DNA from: DATGHS01 sp035307785
GTDB lineage: Bacteria > Planctomycetota > Planctomycetia > Gemmatales > Gemmataceae
Reading direction: 5' to 3'
NCBI GenBank assembly: GCA_035307785.1
Contig: DATGHS010000247.1
Location: 1-7,924 of the forward strand
Length of the DNA stretch: 7,924 nt
Each line of letters opens with the position of its first letter. Position 1 is the first letter of the stretch. Below are positions 1 through 5,501 of this stretch, piece by piece. The translations under genes were made by a program, and so were the position numbers. The notes under the pieces are model-generated. The model ran no database searches. It was given only the letters and a program-made list of their open reading frames with translations, and had not been told where the DNA came from.

Positions 1-104
1 CGGGAGCGCAGCGCCAAGCGTTGCGAAGTCTTAGGCCGTCGGGCCCAAGCCGTGAGTTTCTCACGTTCTTCGTCGGACAAAATCAAAGGTTTCAGCCGGG
101 GCAT
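1..104 (-). CDS. IS630-type transposase, N-terminal fragment cut by the window edge
   Basis: Reading the minus strand from an ATG at 104-102 gives 34 codons starting MPRLKPLILSDEER and continuing through KLTAWARRPKTSQRLALR, with no stop before the window edge. This matches, from memory, the N-terminus of IS630-family (IS630/Tc1/mariner group) transposases, where a helix-turn-helix DNA-binding region precedes the DDE catalytic domain. The catalytic part lies outside the window, so whether the element is intact cannot be judged. A strong ribosome-binding site (GGAGGTGA, minus strand, 108-115) supports the start, with 6 nt between GGAGG and the ATG. The end of the element should lie between 105 and about 188. 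I could not identify its terminal inverted repeat or the duplicated TA target. Confidence 0.72.
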   Translation of the reverse strand, partial: MPRLKPLILSDEEREKLTAWARRPKTSQRLALRS

Positions 105-188
105 AGGTCACCTCCGGCCAAGACTATAACAAAGACCAACGGATGGCGCAAGCCAAATTCAACGAATTTCTAACTCAGGACACTAGCG

Positions 189-638
189 TTGATTCGTGCA
201 GCTCAGCACGCCTTCCACCAAGATTCCGAAGCTGATTTGATCGATTCAATCCTGCGCGATACGGTAGCCGTCCTGGATGCGCGGCTCGGCGCTGTCGTTC
301 TAGCCGATGCGGAGAACAAATTGCAATTGTGCGCGTCGCTTGGTGACCCAGGTGGACGCCCCCACTTCAGCCGAGCGCTAGCTGAGCGATGTTTCGGCAG
401 TGGAGAATCGGCGCTTTTGGGGAGCAATGATTCAGAATCTTCCGACGAATTAATGGCATCAGTTTTGTGTATCTTGCTAGGTACGGCACACCGGCGCGTC
501 GGTGTCATCCAATTGTCCCGCGGCTTTCGAAGCATGCCATTCACCGAAGATGACCTTTACCTCGCGGACGCGCTCGCAGGCTATTTGTCTCTGGGCATCG
601 AATGCATTCGGTTGAATCAGAAACAGCGGACTCAATAA
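189..638 (+). CDS. GAF-domain protein, probably a remnant of a larger FHA/GAF regulator
   Basis: This is a 149-residue ORF from a TTG codon; an in-frame TAA sits just upstream at 171-173. Almost all of it resembles one GAF domain: a helix (about residues 14-30, ADLIDSILRDTVAVLD), the AVVLADAENKLQL strands, the LAERCFGSGES segment, and a C-terminal VGVIQLSRG strand followed by PFTEDDLYLADALAGYLSLGIE. From memory, this style is typical of planctomycete regulators with an FHA domain before the GAF domain and a sigma-54 activator or HD-type output domain after it. Here the protein begins at the GAF edge and stops 8-10 residues after it, so both partners are absent. The IS630-type transposase immediately upstream gives a plausible cause for loss of the N-terminus. 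There is no ATG and no good Shine-Dalgarno sequence. It may be a decayed gene or a free-standing GAF protein; I favour decay. Confidence 0.55.
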   Translation: MIRAAQHAFHQDSEADLIDSILRDTVAVLDARLGAVVLADAENKLQLCASLGDPGGRPHFSRALAERCFGSGESALLGSNDSESSDELMASVLCILLGTAHRRVGVIQLSRGFRSMPFTEDDLYLADALAGYLSLGIECIRLNQKQRTQ

Positions 639-699
639 CCGAACCTGTCCTGGTGAGCCCAGCGCGTGCGGCAGTGACGCTGAGATCGAGGAGATTCCT

Positions 700-2010
700 A
701 TGCAAACGCTCGTTGCCTCTTGCCTGTTGACGTTGGCTCTCGGTGGCCCGCCGAACGAGGTCAACGCCAAGGACTATTGGCCCCAGTGGCGTGGCCCCCT
801 CGCCACCGGAGTCGCGCCGAATGCGAACCCGCCGGTAGAGTGGAGCGAGAACAAGAACATCCGCTGGAAGGCCGCGCTGCCGGGCAAGGGGCATTCGACG
901 CCCATCATCTGGGCCGACCGTATCTTTCTGACCACGGCCATTCCGTTCGGCGAACCCGTGAAGCCGCGCTTCGTCCGGCCCGGCGCACACGACAACAACG
1001 AAATGACCCAGGCCCATGAGTTCGCTGTGCTGGCTGTTGACCGTAAGTCGGGCAAGATTATCTGGCAACAAACGGTGAACAAAGCCGTGCCGCACGAAGC
1101 CGGGCACATGACCGCCAGCATGGCCTCGGCATCGCCGGTTACTGATGGCGAGCACGTGTTTGCATTCTTTGGCTCGTACGGGCTTTATTGTCTCGACTTC
1201 GACGGCAAGCTCATCTGGAAGAAAGACCTGGGCCAGATGTATACGAAGCACGGCCACGGCGAAGGCAGCTCACCGGCTCTTTACGGTGATACGCTGATCA
1301 TTAACTGGGACCAGGAAGAGCAATCATTTCTCGTCGCCCTCGACAAGCGCACCGGCAAGCAGCGCTGGCGTGTGGCCCGGCCCGAGGAGACTTCGTGGGC
1401 CACGCCCATTGTCGTCGAGCATGCCGCGAAGATGCAGGTTGTCGTTTCGGGCACGAATCGCATTCGCGGCTACGACCTGGCAACCGGCGAAGTGATCTGG
1501 GAATGCGGCGGGCTGTCGTCGAACATCGTGGCCTCGCCGGTGGCCGCCGACGGCTTTGTGTATGCCGGCAGCAGCTACGACACGCGTGCCATGCTCGCGG
1601 TGAAGCTCGACGGTGCCAAAGGCGACATCACCGGCACGAATCAGGTCGTTTGGACGCGCCAGCGCGGTACGCCATATGTCCCGTCGCCGCTCCTTTACGA
1701 CGATACGATCTATAACCTTCAGCATTACCAGGGCGTGGTGGTGCGTATCAACGCCAAGACCGGCCACGACGAGGGCGAACCGATCCGCTTGCCAGCCATT
1801 CGCGACGTGTACTCCTCGCCAGTCGCCGCCGCCGGCCGTATCTACATCACCAGCCGCGACGGCGTCACGCAGGTGTTGAGCCACCAGGATCCCACCAAGT
1901 CGCTCGCGGTGAATCGGCTGGACGACCGATTCAGCGCCTCGGCAGCATTGGTGGGGCGCGAACTGTACCTGCGCGGCGAAAAGCACCTGTATTGCATTGC
2001 AGAGGATTGA
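700..2010 (+). CDS. Secreted PQQ-like (BamB-like) beta-propeller repeat protein
   Basis: The protein has 436 residues. A GAGGAG ribosome-binding site (688-693) lies 6 nt before the ATG, the only in-frame ATG nearby. Residues 1-23 form a signal peptide with likely cleavage after VNA, although its n-region lacks the usual positive charge. The mature protein opens with YWPQWRGP, then WSENKNIRWKAALPGKGHSTPI, the standard opening of the large planctomycete/verrucomicrobial PQQ-binding-like beta-propeller family. Repeated blade motifs follow, for example LAVDRKSGKIIWQQ, CLDFDGKLIWKKDLG, ALDKRTGKQRWRV and GYDLATGEVIWECGG, giving a propeller of roughly seven or eight blades. The fold resembles BamB and quinoprotein dehydrogenases, but I see no dehydrogenase active site and make no claim that PQQ is bound. 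It probably acts in the periplasm as a binding or scaffold protein. It is likely co-transcribed with the lipoprotein gene 6 nt downstream. Confidence 0.88.
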   Translation: MQTLVASCLLTLALGGPPNEVNAKDYWPQWRGPLATGVAPNANPPVEWSENKNIRWKAALPGKGHSTPIIWADRIFLTTAIPFGEPVKPRFVRPGAHDNNEMTQAHEFAVLAVDRKSGKIIWQQTVNKAVPHEAGHMTASMASASPVTDGEHVFAFFGSYGLYCLDFDGKLIWKKDLGQMYTKHGHGEGSSPALYGDTLIINWDQEEQSFLVALDKRTGKQRWRVARPEETSWATPIVVEHAAKMQVVVSGTNRIRGYDLATGEVIWECGGLSSNIVASPVAADGFVYAGSSYDTRAMLAVKLDGAKGDITGTNQVVWTRQRGTPYVPSPLLYDDTIYNLQHYQGVVVRINAKTGHDEGEPIRLPAIRDVYSSPVAAAGRIYITSRDGVTQVLSHQDPTKSLAVNRLDDRFSASAALVGRELYLRGEKHLYCIAED

Positions 2011-2016
2011 AACTCA

Positions 2017-2472
2017 ATGCGAATTGCACGATTGCTGTTTATTCTCGTCGCTGTTTGCACGTTGCTTCCCGCTTGCACTAGCCGGAGGGCGCAGAATGAA
2101 AAACTCCAGCGGCAATGGAACGCCAAGTGCAAGGAAGCCGCCGATCTGCTGGCTTCCGTGAAGGATGTTCCCAGCGCGAAAGCGGCGGAACCAAAGCTAA
2201 AATCGGTGCTGCAGGAGCTTGATGCGGTTGGCAACCAATTGGACAAATCATATGACCCGGAAAATGTAGACGCGATCGAGTCGCGAGCCATGGCGAAGGA
2301 GGTTGCCGAAGGTATTGCCGAGATGCAGCGCCTGAATGCTGAATCGCTGCGAATTAGTGAAAGCCCGGAATTGGTAGCCGCCCTCGGCGAATCCTGGAAA
2401 AAGCTCCCCGTTGCCATGATGTTAGAAGCCGGCAGTGCGCTTCAAAAGTCGAAAAGCAAACCTCGGCCGTAA
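2017..2472 (+). CDS. Small putative lipoprotein of unknown function
   Basis: The protein has 151 residues. The N-terminus (MRIAR, then a hydrophobic stretch) ends in a lipobox, LPAC, with Cys20 as the predicted lipidated residue, so the mature protein should be membrane-anchored by signal peptidase II processing. The rest is highly charged and probably all helical, with segments such as EKLQRQWNAKCKEAADLLASVKD and AEPKLKSVLQELDAVGNQLDK that could form helical hairpins or short coiled coils. It ends in a basic KSKSKPRP tail. I do not recognise a named family. It starts 6 nt after the beta-propeller gene; an AGAGG (2001-2005) inside the end of that gene is the likely, somewhat distant ribosome-binding site. 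This suggests translation coupled to, and co-expression with, the beta-propeller protein. The signal-plus-lipobox reading is secure; the function is unknown. Confidence 0.75.
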   Translation: MRIARLLFILVAVCTLLPACTSRRAQNEKLQRQWNAKCKEAADLLASVKDVPSAKAAEPKLKSVLQELDAVGNQLDKSYDPENVDAIESRAMAKEVAEGIAEMQRLNAESLRISESPELVAALGESWKKLPVAMMLEAGSALQKSKSKPRP

Positions 2473-2536
2473 GGCTACGATATAGGACTTTCCAGACAAT
2501 AAAGCCTGGAGCTGTGACCGAATCGCTCCTCATCGG

Positions 2537-3010
2537 TCAACAGTGATTCGTTCCCGCCCATTGCCGCTTGCTGCGCCAACACCAAGCACACCCTATAACC
2601 GAGAGTAAGAATGTGATTCCGGTCAGAATTAGACCTGCTACATAAGGCGCGGTAGCCAGTTCATCGCTACGTCCACCTGCCACGCTATCGTACCGTAATG
2701 CATATATGCCGATGATAGTCGTGGCTGCGGCCGTGACTAACATTGCCACGACCTGCGATGCGACAGCTGCGACGTTTAGACTTTTCCCGTCGGGGATCCC
2801 GGAAGATATCAACCAAAGCAGTCCCGACAGACCCAGCACCGCAGATGTTGCCATGAGGGTCCAGCCGGGGAAAACTCCGGGGTCTTCCGGGCTGTGGGAG
2901 ACGTTTGAGCCAAGCATTGCAATTAGCTGACCAAAACTAGTTCCCACAATGCCAGTACCCAGGTTCAGGCAACCAAGAGCCAAGCGGAAGTTGTTGAATT
3001 GGCTCGCCAT
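2537..3010 (-). CDS. Four-helix integral membrane protein of unknown function
   Basis: The start chosen is the ATG at 3010, which is preceded by AAAGGAGA at a good distance. An upstream in-frame ATG at 3067 would add 19 Cys/Arg-rich residues without a ribosome-binding site. The 157-residue protein (MASQFNNFRLALG...) has four hydrophobic segments: LALGCLNLGTGIVGTSFGQL, WTLMATSAVLGLSGLLWLIS, a long VAAVASQVVAMLVTAAATTI segment, and YVAGLILTGITFLLSVIGCA. It ends in a short basic/aromatic tail (WCWRSKRQW). A polar SHSPEDPGVFPG loop lies between helices 1 and 2, and an acidic SVAGGRSDELATAP loop between helices 3 and 4. I do not recognise a family. It lies 78 nt downstream of the LysR-type gene on the same strand, so it could be co-transcribed with it, but it has its own strong ribosome-binding site. 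It converges on the lipoprotein gene. Confidence 0.7.
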   Translation of the reverse strand: MASQFNNFRLALGCLNLGTGIVGTSFGQLIAMLGSNVSHSPEDPGVFPGWTLMATSAVLGLSGLLWLISSGIPDGKSLNVAAVASQVVAMLVTAAATTIIGIYALRYDSVAGGRSDELATAPYVAGLILTGITFLLSVIGCAWCWRSKRQWAGTNHC

Positions 3011-3016
3011 GGGCGT

Positions 3017-3024
3017 TCTCCTTT
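3017..3024 (-). promoter_or_regulatory. Ribosome-binding site that fixes the start of the membrane-protein gene
   Basis: The minus strand reads AAAGGAGA here, 6 nt before the ATG at 3010. It is a near-ideal Shine-Dalgarno sequence and the reason for preferring this ATG over the in-frame ATG at 3067, which has none. Confidence 0.7.
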
Positions 3025-3088
3025 TGCACGAACACGATGAGTATGGTGGGTGCAAAGGAAGTGCCATTTAGCGTCTTTCGATGTAAAG

Positions 3089-3997
3089 CTATAGGCTGCT
3101 CTTTTTCCCCGGCAGCAAGAAATCGATGAAGGCCTGGCTCGCCGCCGACAGCCGTTCATTCCGGCGCAGCAGGATGCCGGAATGGATCGGCCGAATCTGC
3201 GTGCCCAGGCTGCGGATGCCGACACGGCGGCCGCGGGTCACCTCGCCATTCGGCATCAGCGGAACGATGGAGACGCCCAGTCCGGCCTCGACCATGCGCA
3301 CGATGATCTCGGTATTCGTCGTTTCCATGTCCATCCGCGGCGACAACCCGGCCCCGTGAAAGGCGTCGATCACATGCTGCCGGCCGGCCGAGCCGCGCTC
3401 GAACAGGATCAGCGGCAAGTCGGTGAGATCGTGCAGCGTGAGCCGCTTCTTCCGCAACAGCGCATGCCGCGGCCGGGCAATGAAACTCCAGTCCAGTGAG
3501 AACAGGTGGCGATATTCCAATTCCGGCGACGATTCATACGCCGCCGCCACGCCGAACGCCAAATCCGGATCGCGTAGCAAGGCCGCTTCGAGCTCCAGCT
3601 CCGTGTAATTGCTGAGCCGGACGTGAATATTGGGAAATGCCGCATGAAAGCGGCGCACGGCATCCACGAGCGTGTACAGGATCAGGTATTGCGTTGCGGC
3701 CACATGAATTTCGTGCTGCTCCGCAGCGCCGCTAAATAGTTCGGCCAATTGCCGGGCGCGGTCGAGAAAGGCCAGTGCATGCGGCAAAAATTGCTTGCCC
3801 TGCTCGGTGAGCGGCGGGCCACGCCGGATGCCGCGCTGCTTGCGATACAACTGCACCCGCAGCCGGCCTTCCAATGAGAGCAGCCGGTTCCGCACGCCCT
3901 GCTCGGTGATGTGCAGTCGCTCCGCGGCGGCGCGCAGGCTGCCCTGCTTCGCCAATTGGACGAAAGCTTCAATTTGTTCGGTGGAAAGAGGGAGCAT
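3089..3997 (-). CDS. LysR-family transcriptional regulator
   Basis: The start chosen is the ATG at 3997, giving 302 residues (MLPLSTEQIEAFVQLAKQGS...), close to the usual 290-310 of the family. A TTG two codons upstream is possible. The only ribosome-binding candidate is a weak GGGA about 7 nt before the ATG. Residues about 3-62 are the winged helix-turn-helix: IEAFVQLAKQGSLRAAAERLHITEQGVRNRLLSLEGRLRVQLYRKQRG. A linker helix (FLPHALAFLDRARQLAELF) follows, then a two-lobed periplasmic-binding-protein-like effector domain from about residue 90, with typical segments VDAVRRFHAAFPNIHVRLSN and VEAGLGVSIVPLMP. The effector cannot be deduced. The gene is divergent from the secreted HEWGTF-type protein across 225 nt containing dyads, which is the classic LysR arrangement in which the regulator controls itself and the neighbour. 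The four-helix membrane protein lies downstream on the same strand. Confidence 0.93.
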   Translation of the reverse strand: MLPLSTEQIEAFVQLAKQGSLRAAAERLHITEQGVRNRLLSLEGRLRVQLYRKQRGIRRGPPLTEQGKQFLPHALAFLDRARQLAELFSGAAEQHEIHVAATQYLILYTLVDAVRRFHAAFPNIHVRLSNYTELELEAALLRDPDLAFGVAAAYESSPELEYRHLFSLDWSFIARPRHALLRKKRLTLHDLTDLPLILFERGSAGRQHVIDAFHGAGLSPRMDMETTNTEIIVRMVEAGLGVSIVPLMPNGEVTRGRRVGIRSLGTQIRPIHSGILLRRNERLSAASQAFIDFLLPGKKSSL

Positions 3998-4051
3998 GAA
4001 CAATTCCCAAATATCGACTCTTCGAACCGCGCACTCGGGGTCGCGCGCGAA

Positions 4052-4079
4052 GTAAGCGGTGAGATGTCATGCCGCTTAC
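4052..4079. repeat. 8-bp perfect inverted repeat in the LysR gene leader
   Basis: GTAAGCGG (4052-4059) and CCGCTTAC (4072-4079) are exact inverted copies 12 nt apart. It lies about 55 nt before the LysR-type start codon, downstream of the candidate minus-strand promoter. It could be a protein-binding dyad or an mRNA hairpin. No T-run follows on either side, so it is not an obvious terminator. Confidence 0.5.
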
Positions 4080-4102
4080 CGCGTGCGTGGCTCTGACCAT
4101 AA

Positions 4103-4132
4103 TGTATACAACAATAACCTTGATAAAATCAA
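4103..4132 (-). promoter_or_regulatory. Candidate sigma-70-like promoter for the LysR-type gene
   Basis: On the minus strand TTGATT (4127-4132) and TATACA (4103-4108) are 18 nt apart, each matching four of six consensus bases, within an AT-rich patch that stands out from its GC-rich surroundings. The TTGATT overlaps the TTGAT-AAA-ATCAA dyad, so a bound regulator could repress this promoter. This is a sequence match only. Confidence 0.35.
4120..4132. promoter_or_regulatory. Putative LysR-type operator (T-N11-A dyad)
   Basis: The 13-bp sequence TTGAT-AAA-ATCAA is a perfect inverted repeat with the exact T-N11-A form typical of LysR-family binding sites. It lies between the divergent LysR-type and HEWGTF-protein genes, about 90 nt upstream of the latter's start codon. 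The geometry fits known LysR sites; binding is inferred. Short AT-rich dyads also arise by chance. Confidence 0.42.
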
Positions 4133-4163
4133 TTATAAACAGTTTCCCATTGGCTATCCAAGG

Positions 4164-4178
4164 CGGGTAAACTACCCG
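4164..4178. promoter_or_regulatory. Palindrome CGGGTA-AAC-TACCCG, possible operator
   Basis: Perfect 6-bp arms surround a 3-nt centre, 44 nt before the start codon of the secreted HEWGTF-type protein, roughly where a promoter or operator for that gene would lie. No T-run follows, so a terminator is unlikely. It could be a binding site for a regulator other than the LysR protein. Confidence 0.38.
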
Positions 4179-4222
4179 AGGTAACATTCGCGATATGCGG
4201 TCTGTCTTGGGAGGATCGAGTC

Positions 4223-5344
4223 ATGGGAAGTTTGCGACTAAGCGGAATGCTTGCGGCGCTTGTCTGCGGTTTGGCGCTGGCGGCAACAGCAACAGCGAAA
4301 GAGCCGAAGGAGTTCGTGGCTCATGAATGGGGCACCTTCAGCACCTTCGCCGGATCGGACGGGCTCTACTTGAAGTTCTACCCGAACGACGGCGACTTGC
4401 CGGATTTCATGCACAACCGGCACCGGCAGGTAAAGGGCGGCTTGCCCGATTCGTTCGTGAGCTTGGAAACGCCGGTCCTCTATTTCTACAGCGACCAGAA
4501 CCGCACCGCTTCGGTTCACGTGGAATTTCCGAAGGGGCTGATGACGGACTGGTATCCGGAAGCAAGCCGGCCGCCGGACAAAAATCTGCGCTGGGACAAC
4601 ATCAAGATTCGAACCAACAGCCTGGAGATTCCCGAACGCGGCGGTAAGGGCCGCTACTTTGCGGCTCGGGAGACCGACTCGCAATTCGTGCAAGCGAGCG
4701 GGCCGGGCTGGAAAGAGAACGAAAAGTTCCTCTTCTACCGCGGCGTGGGCGATTTCTTCATGCCGTTTTCCGTGCAAGCTCAGGGCAACGGCAAAGTCGT
4801 CATCAAGAATACCGGCAAGGACGCGATTCCCGGCCTGTTCCTGGTGCGCGTGGACAAGGATAAAATCTACTTTGAGCAATCCGGCCACCTGTCGCGAGGC
4901 GCCGAGGTGCGCATGCAGGAGCCAAAGATCGCGAGGACCGCTGAGCAGCTTGGCGAGGCGATGGCGAAACTGCTAACGGAGCAGGGGCTATACGAAAAGG
5001 AAGCCCGGGCCATGGTGAAGACCTGGAGCAACGACTGGTTCGGCCAGGACGGCATCCGCGTGTTGTACCTGGTTCCGGAATCGCTGACGGGGGAATTGCT
5101 GCCACTGCAAATCGAACCGAAGCCGGATAAGCTGGTCCGCGTGCTGGTCGGCCGGCATGATTTCCTGACTCCGGAAACAGAGCGGCAAATCGATGCGCTG
5201 GTGCGGCGCTTCCACGGTAACTCGAATCGCGATTCCGAGGCCGCGGATCGCATTTTGAACCAGCTCGGCCGCTATCGCTTCGCCGCCCAGAGTGCTGCTG
5301 AGTCGCGGCTGAAGGCTGAAAGTTCCGGTGTCATTCGACGATAG
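4223..5344 (+). CDS. Secreted HEWGTF-motif protein of unknown function
   Basis: The protein has 373 residues. GGGAGGA (4209-4215) lies 7 nt before the ATG. Residues 1-25 are a clear Sec signal peptide with likely cleavage after ATA. The mature protein begins with KEFVAHEWGTFSTFAGSDG (HEWGTF at 34-39), then LPDFMHNRHRQVKGG, LETPVLYFYSD (81-91) and VEFPKGLMTDWYPEA (about 100-114). From memory this motif series marks a family of exported proteins seen in planctomycetes and related phyla, with no assigned function. Conserved-looking His34, Glu35, Glu82, Asp109, Trp110 and Tyr111 could line a binding or active site, which is speculation. The middle part (residues about 175-220) looks beta-rich; the C-terminal third has helices (ETERQIDALVRRFHGNSNRD). 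It is monocistronic: a strong hairpin follows directly, and the divergent LysR-type gene and dyads upstream suggest inducible expression. Confidence 0.82.
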   Translation: MGSLRLSGMLAALVCGLALAATATAKEPKEFVAHEWGTFSTFAGSDGLYLKFYPNDGDLPDFMHNRHRQVKGGLPDSFVSLETPVLYFYSDQNRTASVHVEFPKGLMTDWYPEASRPPDKNLRWDNIKIRTNSLEIPERGGKGRYFAARETDSQFVQASGPGWKENEKFLFYRGVGDFFMPFSVQAQGNGKVVIKNTGKDAIPGLFLVRVDKDKIYFEQSGHLSRGAEVRMQEPKIARTAEQLGEAMAKLLTEQGLYEKEARAMVKTWSNDWFGQDGIRVLYLVPESLTGELLPLQIEPKPDKLVRVLVGRHDFLTPETERQIDALVRRFHGNSNRDSEAADRILNQLGRYRFAAQSAAESRLKAESSGVIRR

Positions 5345-5353
5345 TTTGCACAT

Positions 5354-5396
5354 GAGCCCGCAGCGCCGGTTCTTTTTGTGCGCTGCGGGCTCTTTT
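5354..5396 (+). terminator. Rho-independent-type terminator after the HEWGTF-protein gene
   Basis: A perfect 13-bp GC-rich stem, GAGCCCGCAGCGC (5354-5366) with GCGCTGCGGGCTC (5380-5392), closes a 13-nt loop that contains a T-run. TTTT follows the stem (5393-5396). It begins 10 nt after the stop codon. The T-tail is short, but the stem is strong. The 3' arm is repeated directly downstream (5399-5411), so the left arm has two possible partners. Confidence 0.75.
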
Positions 5397-5411
5397 GTGC
5401 GCTGCGGGCTC
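5374..5411. repeat. Perfect 19-bp tandem duplication of the terminator 3' arm
   Basis: TTTTGTGCGCTGCGGGCTC occurs at 5374-5392 and again, directly abutting, at 5393-5411, with no mismatch. The unit contains the whole 3' stem arm plus the preceding T-run. The duplicate supplies the T-tail of the first hairpin and a second complete 3' arm. Confidence 0.9.
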
Positions 5412-5437
5412 CCTTTCACAATTTCTTAATTATTCTG

Positions 5438-5465
5438 TTGGACCACAGCCCGTGCGCCATATAAA
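5438..5465 (+). promoter_or_regulatory. Candidate promoter for the DUF1624-like gene
   Basis: TTGGAC (5438-5443) and TATAAA (5460-5465) are 16 nt apart, between the terminator and the next start codon. The -10 match is good and the -35 match poor. A promoter is expected here because the terminator separates this gene from the one upstream. Confidence 0.33.
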
Positions 5466-5501
5466 GCATTTCCAGGATTAGCGGAACACTCGCGATCGGG
5501 A

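Noticed and set aside
143..235. Short plus-strand ORF (MAQAKFNEFLTQDTS..., 30 residues) overlapping the start of the GAF ORF in another frame
   Set aside because: It has no ribosome-binding site and no family resemblance, and it runs into the GAF frame. It could be debris of the interrupted gene but is not supportable as a gene.
541..1257. 238-codon minus-strand ORF opposite the beta-propeller gene
   Set aside because: It is an antisense shadow produced by GC-rich codon use. The plus strand carries a signal peptide, a ribosome-binding site and clear family motifs, while this frame is Arg/Gly-rich without motifs.
2491..2539. Two small dyads (TCCAG/CTGGA at 2491-2510; TGACCGA/TCGGTCA at 2515-2539) between convergent genes, as a bidirectional terminator
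   Set aside because: The stems are only 5 and 7 bp with 10-11-nt loops and no T-run. The second overlaps the stop codon of the minus-strand gene. A weak terminator is possible, but the evidence is too thin to annotate.
3011..3067. N-terminal extension of the four-helix membrane protein to the ATG at 3067
   Set aside because: There is no Shine-Dalgarno sequence before 3067, the extra 19 residues are Cys/Arg-rich, and the ATG at 3010 has an excellent one.
4238..4888. 216-codon minus-strand ORF inside the HEWGTF-protein gene
   Set aside because: It is an antisense shadow. The plus frame has a signal peptide, a ribosome-binding site and conserved-looking motifs.
5354..5411. The repeated GC-rich arms as a miniature CRISPR-like array
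   Set aside because: There are only two direct copies and they abut without spacers. The structure is explained by a terminator plus a tandem duplication.
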